Below are positions 41,838 to 50,039 of a stretch of DNA of 64,000 bases, one piece after another; within the stretch, counting starts at the first letter, position 1; each line of letters opens with the position of its first letter. A program made the translations under genes and the position numbers. Location: the NCBI GenBank assembly GCA_051656645.1, contig JBOGCH010000003.1, positions 1 to 64,000 on the forward strand. The letters run 5' to 3'. The notes below the pieces were generated by a model that worked only from the letters and a program-made list of their open reading frames with translations, searched no databases and was not told the origin of the DNA. The DNA comes from JBOGCH01 sp051656645 (GTDB lineage: Bacteria; Bacteroidota; Bacteroidia; Bacteroidales; Marinifilaceae).

Positions 41838-43355
41838 ATGAAAAAATATATTGTGATGTTAGGTGCTGCTTGTGCGCTTTCATTAAGTTCTTGTAACTAT
41901 CTTGATGTAAAGCCTGAAAGCGTAATCACCGATAATAACTACTGGAAAACTCCAGAGCACTTTGAGTCATTTATGATTGGTTTACACTCGCGTTTCAGAA
42001 GCCACTCATACCGTTTCTTTATTCTTGGAGAAACTCGTAGTGATGTATTTGGCGACTCTCCATTTGGAGGTGAGGCTACGCAAGGCCTAGAAATTCTTCC
42101 ACTTAACAACTTAAGCGTGGATAACGTTGGTTTAAGTAACTATGGTGGTTTCTACACAAACATCAATCAGTTAAACCTGATGATTGCTAAAACTGAAGAA
42201 ACATCATTATTAACTGACGATAAAAAAGCATATTACCTTGGTCAAGCTTACGGTATGCGTGCTTATTACTACTATCAAATATACCGTTCTTGGGGAGCTG
42301 CAGTTCTACAAATTGAGCCAACACTAGGAACTAACCTTGATATTACTAATCTAGCAAAAGAGGCGTCGCCTGCTGAGGATGTACTTGCTCAAGTGGTAAA
42401 GGATATCGAGGCTTCTAATGCAGCATTTGGTACAAATTATTCATTCAAAAGTAAAAACTATTGGTCAAAAGCAGCAACACAAATGTTACGTGCAGACGTT
42501 ATGTTGTGGAAAGGTCACTCAGAAAATAACGTAGCTTATTTTGCTGATGCTCAAGCTGCAATGGAAGAGTTACAAAGTAAAACATCTTTAAGCTTAGTTC
42601 CAGAGTTCGTTGATGTATTCGCATACAATAAGAAACGTAATGCTGAAATTATCTTTGCATTACGCTCTGAAGCGAACGAATTCAGTTTATGGGATGGAGC
42701 TTTTGCTGACAACTTCCTTCCTCAAAATAGCTACTTAGCAAACTATTATAATGCTGAGGGTGACAAGTGGAATACAATAGATGACAATATGTTTGGTATG
42801 ATGCGTATGCAAGTAAAACGCGCTCATTTCGAAACAACATTCGATTCTGAGGACACTCGCTTTGAAGCAACATTGAAAGGAGTATTCAGTAAGGAAGAGA
42901 ACTCTGACGTTTTATCGTATGCTGGATGTTTCCCTAACAAGTTCCAAGGAACAACGCTTTCAGGAAGTAACAAACGCTCAATGATTGATGATTATCCAAT
43001 TTATCGTTATGCAGATGCTGTATTGATGCTTGCAGAAGCTAAAGCAATGCAGGGTACCGATGCATCTAAAGAGATTAACGATATCCGTTCTCGTGCTTAC
43101 GGTAAAAACTACGATTCATCTTTCGCTTTCCCTAACCAAGAAGGTGATGCAGATGTAAAAGAAGCTATTCTTAAAGAGCGTTTACGTGAATTCTTCTTTG
43201 AAGGAAAACGTTGGTATGACCTACGTCGTTTTGGTAATGAGTACGTATTTAAATACACTACTGCTAACGCGGCAAATCCGGGACGTCTATATTGGCCTAT
43301 TGACAGAACAACATTAACTAATAATCCGAAGTTAGAGCAAACAGTGGGTTATTAA
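41838..43355 (+). CDS. SusD-family lipoprotein, probable sialic acid binding protein (NanU-like)
   Basis: This 505-residue lipoprotein has its lipobox at LSLSSC and begins NYLDVKPESVITDNNYWKTPEHFES, the usual SusD N-terminus. The family core is seen in YYLGQAYGMRAYYYYQIYRSWG, the middle WSKAATQMLRADVMLWKG, and the C-terminal YADAVLMLAEAKAM, INDIRSRAYG and LKERLREFFFEGKRWYDLRRFG. It would form the extracellular lid of the transporter encoded just upstream. NanU of Bacteroides/Tannerella binds free Neu5Ac; the assignment here is by neighbourhood to a sialidase. A terminator-like stem separates it from the sialidase gene. Confidence 0.92.
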   Translation: MKKYIVMLGAACALSLSSCNYLDVKPESVITDNNYWKTPEHFESFMIGLHSRFRSHSYRFFILGETRSDVFGDSPFGGEATQGLEILPLNNLSVDNVGLSNYGGFYTNINQLNLMIAKTEETSLLTDDKKAYYLGQAYGMRAYYYYQIYRSWGAAVLQIEPTLGTNLDITNLAKEASPAEDVLAQVVKDIEASNAAFGTNYSFKSKNYWSKAATQMLRADVMLWKGHSENNVAYFADAQAAMEELQSKTSLSLVPEFVDVFAYNKKRNAEIIFALRSEANEFSLWDGAFADNFLPQNSYLANYYNAEGDKWNTIDDNMFGMMRMQVKRAHFETTFDSEDTRFEATLKGVFSKEENSDVLSYAGCFPNKFQGTTLSGSNKRSMIDDYPIYRYADAVLMLAEAKAMQGTDASKEINDIRSRAYGKNYDSSFAFPNQEGDADVKEAILKERLREFFFEGKRWYDLRRFGNEYVFKYTTANAANPGRLYWPIDRTTLTNNPKLEQTVGY

Positions 43356-43441
43356 TATTAAAAATAATTATTATCTTTATCACACTTTGATAAAGCTTCA
43401 TAATTAACTAAGACACAAGTTGTCACATACAAAAATTAATG

Positions 43442-43480
43442 AAAGAGGTTGCCTTTATCCTAAGACAACCTCTTTTTTAA
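43442..43480 (+). terminator. Terminator or attenuator between susD and nanH
   Basis: AAAGAGGTTG (43442-43451) pairs perfectly with CAACCTCTTT (43466-43475), the second arm running into TTT. It lies 20 bases before the sialidase start and would lower sialidase expression relative to the SusCD pair unless read through. Confidence 0.8.
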
Positions 43481-43499
43481 TAAACTAAATTACATTTTG

Positions 43500-45131
43500 A
43501 TGAGAAAGTATCTATTCATTATCGCATTGGGAGTGCTTACGTCCCTGAATCTGCAAGCTGCAGACACTGTACGTATTAAAGAATTAAACATCCCTATCCT
43601 TATTGAAAGAGAGGATAACCAATTATTCTATATCCGTATAGACGCAAAGGAAAGCAAGGAAATAAACAAAGTTGTACTTAACCTTGGTAATCAAACCAAC
43701 CTATCGGAAATCAAGTCGGTAAAACTATATTACTCTGGTACAGAAGCTGTAGAGCGTAGTGGACGTGTTCATTTTGCACCTGTAGCTTATATCTCACGTG
43801 AAATGCCGGGAATGACACGCAAGGCAAATGCGTCATATAGCATTGAAATTGGAAAAATTAATAAGCCAAAGCAACATCAGTTGGTTTTCAATACTAAGCA
43901 TCCGCTTTTTGCTGGTATTAACTACTTGTGGGTAAGTGTTGAAATGAAAAAAAACACCTCTCTCCTATCTAAGTTAACAGCGGATATTACAGAAGTGCAA
44001 TTAGACGGTAAAAAAGCGCCAATAGCTAATGAGCCCGTAAAAACTAAAGTTCACCGTATGGCATATGGTGTTCGTCATGCTGGTGATGATAATGCTGCTG
44101 CTTACCGTATTCCCGGACTTGTAACATCAAACAAGGGATCGTTATTAGCGGTATATGACGTACGTTACAATAACAGCGTTGACTTACAAGAACGTGTAGA
44201 CGTTGGTCTTAGCCGTAGTACTGACAAAGGACAAACATGGGAACCAATGCGCATAATTATGACATTTGGTGAAGATGCTGGTTTACCGTCAGGACAAAAC
44301 GGTGTTGGCGACCCTGCAATTCTTGTTGACACTAAAACCGGAACCATCTGGACTATTGCTGCTTGGACACACGGTATGGGTAACTACCGCGCATGGTTTA
44401 ACTCTCAACAAGGAATGGACAAAAACCATACTGCACAGTTAGTATTAACAAAAAGTACTGACGATGGTAAAACATGGAGTGCTCCTATTAATATCACTGA
44501 TCAGGTGAAAAAACCAGAGTGGTATTTCTTACTTCAAGGTCCGGGTATGGGTATAACAATGGCTGATGGTACATTAGTATTCCCTATTCAGTACATTGAT
44601 GAGAAAAAAGTACCTAATGCAGGTGTTATGTACAGCAAGGACGGTGGCGAAACATGGCACATCCATAACCACGCACGTACAAATACAACAGAAGCTCAAG
44701 TAGCCGAGGTTGAGCCGGGAGTACTTATGCTTAACATGCGTGACAACCGCGGAGGTAGCCGCGCAGTATCAATCACTCGCGACCTTGGTAAAACTTGGGA
44801 AGAGCATAGCTCAAACCGTTCAGCTCTTCAGGAGTCTGTATGTATGGCCAGCCTTATTAAGGTTGATGCTAAAGACAATGCGTTAAATAAGGATATTCTT
44901 TTATTTTCAAATCCTAACACAACTAAAGGTCGTCATAGCATTACAATCAAAGCTAGTTTAGACGGTGGAAAAACTTGGTTACCTGAGCATGAAGTTCTTC
45001 TTGACGCAGGACACGGTTGGGGATACTCTTGTTTGACAATGGTTGATAAAAATACTGTAGGTATTATTTATGAAGGTAGTCAAGCACATATGATTTACCA
45101 AAACGTAAAATTACAAGACATTATTAAATAA
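43500..45131 (+). CDS. nanH: Exo-alpha-sialidase, GH33
   Basis: This 543-residue exported enzyme removes terminal sialic acid from host glycans. A signal peptide (MRKYLFIIALGVLTSLNLQAA) is followed by an N-terminal beta-sandwich of about 160 residues, which in related NanH proteins is a carbohydrate-binding module. The six-bladed propeller has the RIP motif (AYRIPGLVTS, arginine triad member) and Asp boxes STDKGQTW, STDDGKTW, SKDGGETW, TRDLGKTW and SLDGGKTW. The late IIYEGSQAHMIY carries the Glu/Tyr region near the active site. I start at ATG 43500; the TTG just before it is in frame. It completes the SusCD-sialidase locus and ends at a large palindrome. Confidence 0.96.
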   Translation: MRKYLFIIALGVLTSLNLQAADTVRIKELNIPILIEREDNQLFYIRIDAKESKEINKVVLNLGNQTNLSEIKSVKLYYSGTEAVERSGRVHFAPVAYISREMPGMTRKANASYSIEIGKINKPKQHQLVFNTKHPLFAGINYLWVSVEMKKNTSLLSKLTADITEVQLDGKKAPIANEPVKTKVHRMAYGVRHAGDDNAAAYRIPGLVTSNKGSLLAVYDVRYNNSVDLQERVDVGLSRSTDKGQTWEPMRIIMTFGEDAGLPSGQNGVGDPAILVDTKTGTIWTIAAWTHGMGNYRAWFNSQQGMDKNHTAQLVLTKSTDDGKTWSAPINITDQVKKPEWYFLLQGPGMGITMADGTLVFPIQYIDEKKVPNAGVMYSKDGGETWHIHNHARTNTTEAQVAEVEPGVLMLNMRDNRGGSRAVSITRDLGKTWEEHSSNRSALQESVCMASLIKVDAKDNALNKDILLFSNPNTTKGRHSITIKASLDGGKTWLPEHEVLLDAGHGWGYSCLTMVDKNTVGIIYEGSQAHMIYQNVKLQDIIK

Positions 45132-45136
45132 TGCTT

Positions 45137-45189
45137 TTAGTATATACAACAATGGCCCGGAAATTCCGGGCCATTGTTGTATATACTAA
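45137..45189. terminator. Bidirectional terminator, 53-bp near-perfect palindrome
   Basis: A 26-base arm (45137-45162) is followed by one base and its exact inverse (45164-45189); the top of the stem is AATGGCCCGGAA. It lies between convergent nanH and deoC. Flanking T-runs are short, but the stem is very stable. Confidence 0.8.
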
Positions 45190-45201
45190 GTGTAATTTAA
45201 A

Positions 45202-46086
45202 TTAACTGTTTTGGGCAGTCTCTTCGAAGAATTTTACCTCTTTCAGTAAATCATCTAGAAGAGAGGAGGCTCCTATGCGGAATAACTCCGGCGTTAACCA
45301 TGCAGCGCCAAGTGATAAACGCACAATAGTAACATATCTGAGTGCCGTCATGGCTTTACCAATACCACCACTCACTTTTATACCAACGCGTTTACCTGTT
45401 GCCTCATAAAAAGCTTTAATAGCTTCGGCCATAATGTATACTGCTTCGCCCGTTGCGTTAACTGCAACTTTTCCGGATGATGTTTTAATAAAATCAGCAC
45501 CGGCATACATGGCTATTAAGGCCGCGCGGAAAATCATCTCTAAGCTTTTTAGCTCGCCGGTTTCCAATATTACTTTTAGAGTGCGTCCTTTACATACTTC
45601 TCGTATTAGGGATAATTCTTTCATCACTTCATCGTAGTTCTCTGCCATCAGTTCGCCAACGTTTATAACAACGTCAATCTCTTCCGCACCCGCTTCAACT
45701 GCCAATTGGCATTCCAAAAGTTTTACCTCTAAAAAGGATTGTGACGCAGGGAAAGCTCCCGATACGCAACATGCCTTAATATTGTCATTTGCAATTGCTT
45801 GTTTTACTGCAGTAATGAAATTAGGGAATACACAGATTGAAGCCACGTTAGGAAGCTTACTCTTTGTGAGTCTTTTCTTTAAATCGGCAATAAAATTGCT
45901 AACGCTTTTCGTATTGTCGGTAGCTTTTAGTGTGGTATAGTCCACATAGGTTACCAATTGTTTTAAATTATCGCGTGTATAGGCTTGTTTAGTCTCGCGC
46001 TCAACAACGCCATCAAGCGTGTACATCACACGATCGTCTAAATTGGCCCAATTGTAGGCTTCAATTATTTTGTTAATTTCATTCAT
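45202..46086 (-). CDS. deoC: Deoxyribose-phosphate aldolase
   Basis: This 294-residue class I aldolase cleaves 2-deoxyribose 5-phosphate to glyceraldehyde 3-phosphate and acetaldehyde, in nucleoside salvage. The Schiff-base Lys lies in DFIKTSSGKV and the second essential Lys in GIKVSGGIGK. VVINVGEL and KVILETGEL complete the family pattern. The N-terminus of about 45 residues (NKIIEAYNWANL) is the longer form found in Bacteroidota and eukaryotes. I choose ATG 46086 (MNEINKI) over an in-frame GTG 12 bases upstream. It is a single gene convergent with nanH. Confidence 0.95.
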   Translation of the reverse strand: MNEINKIIEAYNWANLDDRVMYTLDGVVERETKQAYTRDNLKQLVTYVDYTTLKATDNTKSVSNFIADLKKRLTKSKLPNVASICVFPNFITAVKQAIANDNIKACCVSGAFPASQSFLEVKLLECQLAVEAGAEEIDVVINVGELMAENYDEVMKELSLIREVCKGRTLKVILETGELKSLEMIFRAALIAMYAGADFIKTSSGKVAVNATGEAVYIMAEAIKAFYEATGKRVGIKVSGGIGKAMTALRYVTIVRLSLGAAWLTPELFRIGASSLLDDLLKEVKFFEETAQNS

Positions 46087-46325
46087 AACATTAATCACTT
46101 GGTAACTACATATAACGCAAGCATTGTATATAAGTTACAGTTTTAGCAAATTTGGATATAGGTGAAATAAATTACCGCACAGCTTATGTTGTAGTAGGTT
46201 ATTATCAAATATACGTATACGCTTTGAAACAAATGGAGCAAACACGAATATTCTACATTTAAGCAAATGTATATAAATATTCACATAACGCAAATAGTAA
46301 TAGTACCAATACGAAACAATAGGAA

Positions 46326-46433
46326 ATCTATACCCTCTAGTGACTATCTATACCCCATCTATATCCCATCTATATCCCATCTATATCTCTATAGGGCTAT
46401 AGATAGTGTATTGAAGATAGTAAAGGAGTGTTT
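46326..46433. repeat. 11-bp tandem array with inverted flank
   Basis: ATCTATACCCC, ATCTATATCCC, ATCTATATCCC and ATCTATATCTC start at 46346, 46357, 46368 and 46379. ACTATCTATA before the array is inverted as TATAGATAGT after it (near 46398-46408). The downstream AGTAAAGGAGTGTTT (46419-46433) nearly equals AGTAAAGGAGGTGTT at the right end of the 24.6-kb element. Confidence 0.8.
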
Positions 46434-46599
46434 GGAAAGGAGAAATAGGTTTTGAAGCGCTGAATAGATTATTGTAGATAATATTCATGCCTTATGGTAG
46501 TAATTTTGTAGTTTACTATATACAACTATTGTGTTAAGTTCTGCTCATGTCTTAAAAGCGGGAAGTGTAATTTGCAGATGAGTATTTCAATGCCATGCG

Positions 46600-46632
46600 T
46601 TTATCTTTTTATAAACAAAAAGGCTATCTTTG
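46600..46632 (+). promoter_or_regulatory. Promoter of mutS
   Basis: TTTA (46600-46603), a 21-bp spacer and TATCTTTG (46625-46632) fit the Bacteroides promoter pattern. Transcription starting near 46640 makes ATG 46679 the natural start of MutS and excludes the longer open frame from 46595. Confidence 0.65.
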
Positions 46633-46678
46633 GGGGAGTAAAACAAGTGTATATAACAACTTACAGTATATTAGTACA

Positions 46679-49297
46679 ATGGCAAAGAAAAACGAAGACG
46701 GCACAACACCGTTGATGAAGCAGTATTATGAGATGAAGGAGCGCTATCCGGACGCAATTTTGTTGTACAGGATGGGCGATTTTTATGAGACATTTGGAGA
46801 GGATGCTGTTGTCGCTTCGCGCGTGTTGGGGATTACGCTAACAAAACGATCGCACGGTTCACCGGGGGATGTTGAGTTGGCCGGTTTTCCGCATCATGCC
46901 TTGGAAACTTATATGCCTAAGTTGGTGCGCGCCGGATATAGGGTAGCTATTTGTGAGCAACTTGAAGATCCGAAAAAAACGAAAAAGTTGGTAAAACGTG
47001 GAGTGATTGAGTTAATTACTCCGGGTGTTTCCTATAATGACTATACAGGCGATGGACGCAGTAACTCATTTCTTGCTGCAGTATCGTTGTTAAAAGAGGA
47101 AGCAGGAGTTTCGTTCTTGGATTTATCGACGGGCGAATTCATGACATGCCAGTGTCCTATTTCAGTTGCCGACAAGTTACTAAATGGTTTTCAACCCAAG
47201 GAGGTAATTTTTGCACGTGGCGATGAAGAGGTTTTCCGCTCGCATTTTGGTAATCGTTATTACCTATACCCTATTGAACGTTGGTTCTTTGCTCCAGACT
47301 CTGGTCAGGAACGTTTATTGCGCCATTTTGGGACACAAACGCTAAAAGGTTTCGGGATAGAAGGGCAACATTTAGCCATTGGTGCTAGTGGTGCTATTTT
47401 AAGCTATTTGGAACAAACGAAGCACGATTTGGTAAGCCACATAACATCTATCTCGCGAATAGACCAAGGAGAGCGTATGTTGTTGGACCGATTTACAATG
47501 CGCAATTTGGAGTTATTACAATCCACCTATGAGGGCGGTGCATCACTTGTCGATGTGCTGGATAAAACCGCTACGCCTATGGGTGCGCGCAATTTGCGCC
47601 GTTGGATAGCGATGCCGTTGAAATCGCCAGAGAAGATTAGTGAGCGCCATGATGTTGTGGAAGCCCTGGTTGCCAAAGAGGATATACGCGATGTGATGAC
47701 CGATTTACTTGCACGAATAGGCGATTTGGAGCGTTTGGCAAGCAAAGTAGGTTTTTTGCGTGCCGCCCCCCGTGAATTGAATATGCTAAAACAGGCATTG
47801 GACACAATTCCTGCTATTAAGGATGTAATTTCTCATGCCGGCTGTTGCGCTATGACGGCAATGGCAGCCTCGTTGGATCCGATGGAAGCCTTGAGTGAGG
47901 AAATTGGCAAAACACTTGCTCCCGATGCGCCTATACAGTTAGTTAAGGGAGGGGTAATTGCTCCCGGCATCCATGAGGAACTGGACGATTTGAGAAACAT
48001 ATCCCAACACGGCCAAGAGTTGTTATTGAAAATGCAGCAACGCGAGATTGAGAACACCGGGATACCTAGTTTAAAAATTGGCTATAATAACGTTTTTGGT
48101 TATTTTATTGAGGTTACCAAAACGCACAAAGATAAAGCTCCATTGGAGTGGATACGTAAACAAACGCTTGTTAACGCAGAGCGTTACATTACGCCCGAAT
48201 TGAAGGAGTATGAGGACAAAATACTTGGAGCGAAGGAGCGAATTTTGACCATTGAGAGTGAATTATTTCATAACTTATTGGCAAAAGCATCGGCGGCAAT
48301 CCAGCGCTTGCAGCAAAATAGTCAGGTGTTGGCTATGCTCGATACGCTATTAAGCTTTGCAAACTGCGCCGTGGTGTACGGTTATCATCGTCCAGTAGTG
48401 GACGAAAGTCGTAAGTTAGAGATTAAGGAAGGACGTCACCCCGTTATAGAACGCTTTTTACCGGTGGGCGAACCTTATATATCTAATAATGTTACGTTAA
48501 ATACTGACAGTCAGCAAATAATTATAATAACCGGGCCAAATATGGCTGGTAAATCGGCACTGTTGCGTCAAACAGCTCTAATAGTTATCATGGCTCAGGC
48601 CGGAAGTTTTGTTCCTGCTCAGAGTGCGGAGATAGGCTATTGTGACAAAGTATTTACACGTGTTGGAGCATCGGATAACATATCGCAAGGAGAATCTACC
48701 TTTATGGTTGAGATGAATGAGGCTGCTGCCATATTGAATAACATATCCGACCGTACACTAGTTCTGTTTGACGAACTTGGACGCGGAACCTCCACGTATG
48801 ATGGAATCTCCATTGCATGGGCAATTGTAGAATATCTGCATGAACATCCACGCAGTAAAGCTAAAACACTGTTTGCTACTCACTACCATGAGCTTAATGA
48901 GATGGCGAAACAGTATAAGAGAATAAAAAATTATAATGTTTCCGTAAAAGAAGTAAACAATAGAGTCCTATTCTTACGTAAACTTGTAAAAGGTGGAACG
49001 AATCACTCCTTTGGTATTCAGGTAGGAAAGATGGCAGGTTTACCGCTATCGGTTACTAACCGTGCTACTGAAATTTTAAAACAAATGGAAAGTGGAGAGA
49101 ATACTGCGGGAGTAATTGAGAAGCATGTTGAAAAGCTGGCAACGGAACGTCAGGGGGTGCAATTATCGCTATTTGCACTTGAAGATCCGATATTGATACA
49201 AATACGGGAAGAGTTGGCAAAAATGGAAATTAATGCTCTTACGCCACTCGAAGCGCTTAATAAACTCAACGAATTAAAAAAACTGTGCGGTGCCTAA
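46679..49297 (+). CDS. mutS: DNA mismatch repair protein MutS
   Basis: This 872-residue protein binds mismatches and recruits MutL. The mismatch-reading Phe and Glu are in MGDFYETFGEDA (about residues 33-44). The ATPase has Walker A GPNMAGKSALLRQ, VGASDNISQGESTFMVEM, Walker B DELGRGTSTYDG and the ATHYHEL loop. Connector, core and clamp domains are of normal length. The start at ATG 46679 (MAKKNEDG) is supported by the promoter position. It stands upstream of a SPOR lipoprotein gene and is probably a single transcription unit. Confidence 0.97.
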   Translation: MAKKNEDGTTPLMKQYYEMKERYPDAILLYRMGDFYETFGEDAVVASRVLGITLTKRSHGSPGDVELAGFPHHALETYMPKLVRAGYRVAICEQLEDPKKTKKLVKRGVIELITPGVSYNDYTGDGRSNSFLAAVSLLKEEAGVSFLDLSTGEFMTCQCPISVADKLLNGFQPKEVIFARGDEEVFRSHFGNRYYLYPIERWFFAPDSGQERLLRHFGTQTLKGFGIEGQHLAIGASGAILSYLEQTKHDLVSHITSISRIDQGERMLLDRFTMRNLELLQSTYEGGASLVDVLDKTATPMGARNLRRWIAMPLKSPEKISERHDVVEALVAKEDIRDVMTDLLARIGDLERLASKVGFLRAAPRELNMLKQALDTIPAIKDVISHAGCCAMTAMAASLDPMEALSEEIGKTLAPDAPIQLVKGGVIAPGIHEELDDLRNISQHGQELLLKMQQREIENTGIPSLKIGYNNVFGYFIEVTKTHKDKAPLEWIRKQTLVNAERYITPELKEYEDKILGAKERILTIESELFHNLLAKASAAIQRLQQNSQVLAMLDTLLSFANCAVVYGYHRPVVDESRKLEIKEGRHPVIERFLPVGEPYISNNVTLNTDSQQIIIITGPNMAGKSALLRQTALIVIMAQAGSFVPAQSAEIGYCDKVFTRVGASDNISQGESTFMVEMNEAAAILNNISDRTLVLFDELGRGTSTYDGISIAWAIVEYLHEHPRSKAKTLFATHYHELNEMAKQYKRIKNYNVSVKEVNNRVLFLRKLVKGGTNHSFGIQVGKMAGLPLSVTNRATEILKQMESGENTAGVIEKHVEKLATERQGVQLSLFALEDPILIQIREELAKMEINALTPLEALNKLNELKKLCGA

Positions 49298-49324
49298 AAC
49301 GGCATTTGCCAAAGGTATTGACCA

Positions 49325-50032
49325 ATGAGAATAGCTATAATAACAACCATAACATTGTTGCTGTGCGGATGCACGCACAGACAACCAATGCCCGAAAAAT
49401 ACATAGCCAAGCAGCAAGTTGCACGTGTAACAACACCTGCCATGGTTGCTAATACCCCGGTTAGACCTGTTACAACAGAGCAACAGGTAGCCGTGCAACA
49501 AAATGCACCTCAACAACCGGAGGTGAGGAGTGTGACAGTTGTACCTGAACCACCCAAAGAGCAAATAGTTGTTCGTACGGTACAACCCCAGCAAGCACCG
49601 CCGCCACCAACACCAGAGCCACAGCCTAATGTTGCACCACAGCCTACGGTTCAGAATGTACCACAGGAAGTAAAACCGGCTCCAGTATCGCAGCAGCCAC
49701 CAAGCTCGGCAGTTATTGTACGTAAACCACGTCAGTCTGCCGGGAAAACGCCCGTTGCTACACAAACCACATCCACTCAACCAATTCCGGATGCTCCCCG
49801 CGGCTATCATATCATAATAGGTAGCTACACCACCGCTCAACGCCATCAAGCGGAAAAAATGTACCGCTCGCTAATGGGCAAGGGTCATAAAGCCCATCTT
49901 ATCGCCGACGCTCCCAGCGGCCGCATCCGCGTAAGCATTGAATGCCTCGATAGCCCCGATACTGCCGCCACTGCCCGCGACGGATATATGGTGAAACTGA
50001 AGAGGGATGATTTGTGGGTGTTGAAGTATTAG
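49325..50032 (+). CDS. SPOR-domain lipoprotein with Pro/Gln-rich linker
   Basis: This 235-residue lipoprotein (lipobox LLCGCTH) has a long low-complexity linker rich in Pro, Gln and Val (about 25-155), then a C-terminal SPOR domain (about 160-235: YHIIIGSYTTAQRHQAEKMYRSLMGKG, RIRVSIECLDSP). SPOR domains bind peptidoglycan stripped of side chains at division sites. The linker would let the domain reach from the outer membrane to the wall. It starts 27 bases after mutS and converges with the capsule locus, eight bases from the flippase stop. A cell-envelope role is likely; the exact one is unknown. Confidence 0.85.
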   Translation: MRIAIITTITLLLCGCTHRQPMPEKYIAKQQVARVTTPAMVANTPVRPVTTEQQVAVQQNAPQQPEVRSVTVVPEPPKEQIVVRTVQPQQAPPPPTPEPQPNVAPQPTVQNVPQEVKPAPVSQQPPSSAVIVRKPRQSAGKTPVATQTTSTQPIPDAPRGYHIIIGSYTTAQRHQAEKMYRSLMGKGHKAHLIADAPSGRIRVSIECLDSPDTAATARDGYMVKLKRDDLWVLKY

Positions 50033-50039
50033 TGAGAAT

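Larger units (their letters stand above)
46087..46678. other. 592-bp intergenic region between deoC and mutS
   Basis: The region holds the 11-bp array described separately (46326-46433), short AT-rich stretches, and the mutS promoter at 46600-46632. The small open frame near 46267 is produced by the repeat and is not convincing as a gene. Confidence 0.6.

Noticed and set aside
46267..46455. 62-codon open frame before mutS
   Set aside because: Its reading is generated by the ATCTATATCCC array; no start signal or conserved feature.
49274..49849. 191-codon minus-strand open frame opposite the SPOR lipoprotein
   Set aside because: It is the shadow of the Pro/Gln-rich linker, giving Trp/Cys/Leu-rich nonsense; the plus frame has a lipobox and a SPOR domain.
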